64,000 bases of DNA from Salegentibacter tibetensis (GTDB lineage: Bacteria; Bacteroidota; Bacteroidia; Flavobacteriales; Flavobacteriaceae). Positions 60,533-64,000 of the stretch are shown in pieces. The notes beneath the pieces were generated by a model. The model was given only the letters and a program-made list of their open reading frames with translations, did not search any database and was not told the origin of the DNA. The stretch covers positions 62,001 through 126,000 of the forward strand of contig NZ_JAIQZA010000001.1 of the NCBI RefSeq assembly GCF_020164485.1, read 5' to 3'. The position numbers were made by a program, and so were the translations under genes. The stretch's first letter is position 1, and every line of letters starts with the position of its first letter.

Positions 60533-61705
60533 ATGAAAAAGTTAGCTGTTTTATTAAGTATTCCGCTTTTATTGCTATCGTGTGGAAATAATGAGGAAGG
60601 AAAATCTATAGACGAAATTATAGAAAATGAAGACCTCACAGAAATCAGGGCCAAAAAGGCTGAATTGAGCAAAGAGCAAAGCGACCTTACCCAAAAGCTG
60701 GATAAACTGGACCAGGCAATAGACCGACTGGATAAAACCCGACGTTTAGACCTGGTAGTGACGCAAAAAATCAGCGACACACTGTTTAAGCATTATGCCG
60801 AAGTACAGGGCGATGTAGCAACCGATGAGAACATTGTTATTTATTCTGAATTTTCAGGAATTCTGCAAGACTTGCGTGTTCAGGAGGGACAGGAGGTTAA
60901 TAAAGGACAGGTTCTTGCCAAAATTGATGACGGCGGACTTGCCAGCGAATTAGCCCAATTAGAAACCCAGGCCACTTTAGCGAAAACCACTTTTGAGCGG
61001 CAGGAGCGTCTTTGGGAACAAAATATTGGTTCAGAAATGCAATATCTGGAAGCTAAAGCCAATTTCGAGTCTGTTCAAAACTCAGTAAAAAGATTGCAAG
61101 CTCAACTTGATAAAACCATTGTAAGAGCACCCTTTAGCGGGATTGTAGACGAAGTACTTACAGAACAAGGCGAAGTAGTAAGTCCGGGTCAAAGTCAGTT
61201 ATTCCGTTTGGTTAGCTTAAAGAATATGTATGTAGAAGCTGCTGTCCCAGAAAACTATTTAAACACCGTGAGGAAAGGCACTGAGGTAATTGTAGAAATT
61301 AGTTCGCTAGATCGTGAATTTGAAGGTGAAATAAGAAGAGTTGGAAATACAATAAATCCTAACAACCGTTCCTTCATTATTCAGGTAGCAGTTCCTAATG
61401 AGAACGGAATGATAAAACCCAACCAGATCGCGACAATTAGATTAAACGATTATACTGCAGAAAACGCTATAATTATTCCCGAGAATGCATTACTTAAAAA
61501 TTCGCAGGGAGAAAGTGTAGTGTTCATACTTCAGGAAAAAGAAGGCGAAGAAAATATTGGGACGGCAAAAAGACAAATCGTAGAAACAGGTTATAACTAC
61601 AATAACCTGATAGAAATTACCAAAGGATTGGAATCTGGAGAAACCCTGATCGTAGAAGGCGCTAAGAATCTTCGCGATGGTCAGGAAGTTAAAATAAGAA
61701 ACTAA
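60533..61705 (+). CDS. RND efflux periplasmic adaptor (membrane fusion protein), lipoprotein
   Basis: A 390-residue lipoprotein with signal LLSIPLLLLSC (lipobox Cys at about residue 17). A coiled coil (about 35-75, LSKEQSDLTQKLDKLDQ) and another helical hairpin (about 130-190) flank lipoyl-like halves (VQEGQEVNKGQVLAKIDDGG, KTIVRAPFSGIVDEVLTEQG) and a beta-barrel (about 215-300). In-frame ATGs at 60464 and 60503 are less likely, since only the start at 60533 places a signal peptide correctly. It links TolC to the RND permease. Confidence 0.92.
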   Translation: MKKLAVLLSIPLLLLSCGNNEEGKSIDEIIENEDLTEIRAKKAELSKEQSDLTQKLDKLDQAIDRLDKTRRLDLVVTQKISDTLFKHYAEVQGDVATDENIVIYSEFSGILQDLRVQEGQEVNKGQVLAKIDDGGLASELAQLETQATLAKTTFERQERLWEQNIGSEMQYLEAKANFESVQNSVKRLQAQLDKTIVRAPFSGIVDEVLTEQGEVVSPGQSQLFRLVSLKNMYVEAAVPENYLNTVRKGTEVIVEISSLDREFEGEIRRVGNTINPNNRSFIIQVAVPNENGMIKPNQIATIRLNDYTAENAIIIPENALLKNSQGESVVFILQEKEGEENIGTAKRQIVETGYNYNNLIEITKGLESGETLIVEGAKNLRDGQEVKIRN

Positions 61706-61711
61706 GCTGCA

Positions 61712-64000
61712 ATGAATTTAGATAAAGAATTTAAGCTTTCATCCTGGGCCATCAACAACAAAATGACGGTATATGTAATTATCGCCATTGTGATGATTGG
61801 CGGACTCATGTCGTATTATAATATGCCGCGGGAAACCTTTCCCGAGGTTGTGGAGACCAAAATTTATGTTAGCTCTATAAACCCTGGGAACTCGGCGGAA
61901 GATATTGAGAAATTCATCACTGAACCTCTCGAAGAAGAGTTTAATGATATTGCAGGCGTTAAAGAAATTTCGTCTTCTACTTTTCAGGATTATTCTTTGG
62001 TAATTGTAGAATTTGAAGAAGATGTTGAAGTAGAAAGCGCCAAAATCAAGGTAAAAGACAAGGTAGATATGGTGAAAGCCGAGACTACCTGGCCTACCTT
62101 AGATAATGGTGCAAAGGTAGAGCCCAATGTTTTTGACCTTAATATTTCAGAAGAACAACCTATTCTAAACATCAACCTAACGGGGGATTATACGGTTCAG
62201 CAATTAAAAGAATATGGCGAATATCTTCAGGAACGTATAGAATTGCTTCCGCAGATAAAAGAAGCCAGTATTCGTGGGGCCGAAGAAATGGAGGTTGAAA
62301 TCGCGGTAGATATCTATAAAATGACTGCTTCAAAAGTTAGTTTCACAGATATTGTAAACGCGGTTAGCGGTGAAAACAGAACAATTTCGGGTGGAAATAT
62401 TATTACCAGCGGGGTTCAAAAAAATATCAGGATCATTGGGGAAATCGAAGATCCCAGCGAGCTTGACAATGTTGTTGTAAAAACAGAAGGAGGCAATATA
62501 TTCCTTAAAGATATCGCAGCTATCAACTTCAGGGAAAAAGATGCTACCACTTTTGCACGCGAATATGGCGACCCCGTGGTTATGCTAGACATAAAAAAAC
62601 GTGCCGGCAAGAATATGATCGAGGCTGTAGACCAGATAAAAGAAATTGTAAAAAAAGAACAGGAAGAATATCTTCCAGAAAGTCTGTACATAAGCCTAAC
62701 CAACGACCTCTCCACCAATACACGAAGCCAGGTAGACGACCTGGTGAACAACATTATTTTTGGTGTGATTTTGGTGGTTCTGGTTTTAATGTTTTTCCTG
62801 GGATTTAGGAATGCATTATTTGTAGGGATCGCGATTCCTTTATCTATGTTCCTTTCTTATATTATCCTGTCCAGTATGGGGTACACCTTGAATACAATGG
62901 TGCTTTTTGCCCTGGTAATGGGTCTTGGGATGCTTGTTGATAACGGGATTGTGGTGGTTGAAAACGTCTACACTTTAATGGACGAAGGTATGCCGCGAAA
63001 ACTGGCTGCCAAGCAAGGTTTAGGTGAAATTGCCCGGCCTATTATCGCATCTACAGCCACAACCCTGGCCGCGTTCTTCCCGCTGGGACTCTGGCCGGGA
63101 ATTATAGGAAGTTTTATGGTAATTTTCCCAATCACACTGTCTATCGTTTTAGGTTCTTCACTTTTTGTCGCGCTAATTATCAACTCGATGCTTACCTCTC
63201 AATTTATGAGAACCGAAGAGGAAGAATTTACCAGGAAGAAACTTATAAAAATAAGTTCTATTCTGGCCGGGTTTGGATTATTATTATTAATTATAGGTTT
63301 TGTAGTTGATGCTGGTGCGCTTAGAGCTTTTGGAAATATTTTAATTCTGGCTGCCATTTTACTTTGGGCTTATAAATATTTCCTTTCCCGGGCTGTGGAA
63401 TATTTCCAATATACCGCCCTTAAGAAAATGGAAAATGCCTATGAAAAGACCTTAAAATTTGCGCTACGCGGAAAGAAAGCCTATTTCACCTTTTTCGGAA
63501 CCTTACTTTTGCTATTCCTTTCTTTTGTATTGATTGCGCTGGTTCAACCAAAAGTTTTGTTCTTTCCGGAGAATGAGCCCAACCAGGTTATAACCTATAT
63601 CGAATATCCGCAGGGAACCGATATTAATAAAACCAATGAACTCACCAAACAGGTTGAACAACGTGTTTTTGAAGCCATTAAGCAATATGAAGATGAAGAT
63701 GGCTATAATTTTATGGTTGAATCGGCTATCTCTCAGGTTGGTGAAGGTGCAGGAAATCCCCAAACCGATGGTGGTCAGCAAAATGAAATGCCTCATAAAG
63801 CTAAGATCACGCTTTCAATGCGCGAATTTACCGAAAGGCGTGGCGTGAGCAGTAGCAAAGTTTTATCTGAAGTGCGGGAAGCTGTACAGGGTTTCCCCGG
63901 TGCTTCTATTGTGGTAGAGAAAGATGCCGCCGGTCCACCAACAGGTTACCCCATAAATATGGAACTTAAAGGTGAGGATTATGAGCAAATGCTGTTAGAG
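61712..64000 (+). CDS. RND efflux permease subunit (partial, 3' end beyond window)
   Basis: AcrB-like inner-membrane pump; 763 residues are visible with no stop to the window end, of about 1,050-1,150 expected. After an N-terminal helix (MTVYVIIAIVMIGGLMS) comes the first periplasmic porter loop (MPRETFPEVVETKIYVSS...), then helices about 348-465, a cytoplasmic loop, helix at about 590-612 and the start of the second porter loop (FFPENEPNQVITYIEYPQGT). The transmembrane motif GLGMLVDNGIVVVENV contains the paired-Asp-like relay position. It starts six bases after the adaptor stop. Confidence 0.92.
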   Translation, partial: MNLDKEFKLSSWAINNKMTVYVIIAIVMIGGLMSYYNMPRETFPEVVETKIYVSSINPGNSAEDIEKFITEPLEEEFNDIAGVKEISSSTFQDYSLVIVEFEEDVEVESAKIKVKDKVDMVKAETTWPTLDNGAKVEPNVFDLNISEEQPILNINLTGDYTVQQLKEYGEYLQERIELLPQIKEASIRGAEEMEVEIAVDIYKMTASKVSFTDIVNAVSGENRTISGGNIITSGVQKNIRIIGEIEDPSELDNVVVKTEGGNIFLKDIAAINFREKDATTFAREYGDPVVMLDIKKRAGKNMIEAVDQIKEIVKKEQEEYLPESLYISLTNDLSTNTRSQVDDLVNNIIFGVILVVLVLMFFLGFRNALFVGIAIPLSMFLSYIILSSMGYTLNTMVLFALVMGLGMLVDNGIVVVENVYTLMDEGMPRKLAAKQGLGEIARPIIASTATTLAAFFPLGLWPGIIGSFMVIFPITLSIVLGSSLFVALIINSMLTSQFMRTEEEEFTRKKLIKISSILAGFGLLLLIIGFVVDAGALRAFGNILILAAILLWAYKYFLSRAVEYFQYTALKKMENAYEKTLKFALRGKKAYFTFFGTLLLLFLSFVLIALVQPKVLFFPENEPNQVITYIEYPQGTDINKTNELTKQVEQRVFEAIKQYEDEDGYNFMVESAISQVGEGAGNPQTDGGQQNEMPHKAKITLSMREFTERRGVSSSKVLSEVREAVQGFPGASIVVEKDAAGPPTGYPINMELKGEDYEQMLLE

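Overview
The window comes from a member of the Bacteroidetes, almost certainly a marine-type Flavobacteriaceae close to Gramella/Christiangramia, Salegentibacter or Zunongwangia. This rests on (i) protein families restricted to or typical of the group (T9SS sorting domain, TonB receptor with carboxypeptidase-D-like plug extension, DUF4271, DUF4296, DUF5686, ExbB/ExbD/PorT cluster), (ii) many upstream regions with the TAnnTTTG promoter element of this phylum, few Shine-Dalgarno sequences, and (iii) intergenic palindromes of the type seen in flavobacterial genomes. It is a chromosomal housekeeping region: no phage, insertion sequence, CRISPR array or obvious island is visible.

Layout. 1-2 kb: rpsB-tsf (translation). 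2-4.7 kb: two short-chain dehydrogenase/epimerase genes and trmN6. 4.8-6 kb: glutaryl-CoA dehydrogenase. 6-6.7 kb: repeat-rich gap holding a small Cys/Lys-rich protein gene. 6.7-10.6 kb: DUF3050 protein, then a leftward Fe-S operon (mrp, nifU-like, ferredoxin-NADP reductase, ferredoxin). 10.8-12.4 kb: leftward trmB, LysE-type exporter, alkyltransferase-like protein. 12.5-20.3 kb: glycosyltransferase, a PhoR/PhoB-like two-component pair, and divergent from it a secreted lipoprotein, a TonB receptor and an orphan T9SS sorting domain. 20.4-28 kb: LuxE-like acyl-protein synthetase, tyrS, an epimerase, DUF4296 lipoprotein, dihydroorotase, dolichol-phosphate-mannose synthase-like transferase, DUF4271 protein, hemD. 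28-34 kb: pckA, DUF423 protein, saccharopine dehydrogenase with an Lrp regulator, ferritin with two small companions, zinc metallopeptidase. 34.5-46 kb: pyrH-frr, DUF5686 protein, MMPL/RND exporter, asnS, RluA-type synthase, rpoN with a PAP2-like membrane protein. 46-49.3 kb: PorT-like barrel, ExbD, ExbD, small membrane protein, ExbB, tRNA-Ser. 49.4-52.9 kb: asparaginase, acyltransferase, TatD, retropepsin-like protease. 52.9-58.4 kb: a 37-residue membrane microprotein unit, odhB, odhA, polyprenyl synthetase. 58.5-64 kb: TetR regulator, TolC, adaptor and RND permease (runs off the end).

Links. Saccharopine dehydrogenase and glutaryl-CoA dehydrogenase suggest lysine breakdown, feeding a TCA cycle represented by odhAB and pckA. 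The Fe-S operon joins a scaffold/carrier ATPase, an NifU-type domain and a complete NADPH-to-ferredoxin electron path. The PhoBR-like pair faces a promoter with 11-bp-phased TTAAnn repeats, pointing to phosphate-type control of the lipoprotein/TonB genes. The most unusual items are a stand-alone promoter-microprotein-terminator unit, several genes whose promoter element lies 4-5 nt before the start codon (probable leaderless mRNAs), very long nested palindromes between convergent or tandem genes, and small genes below usual size cut-offs. All functional calls are from motif recognition without database searches.
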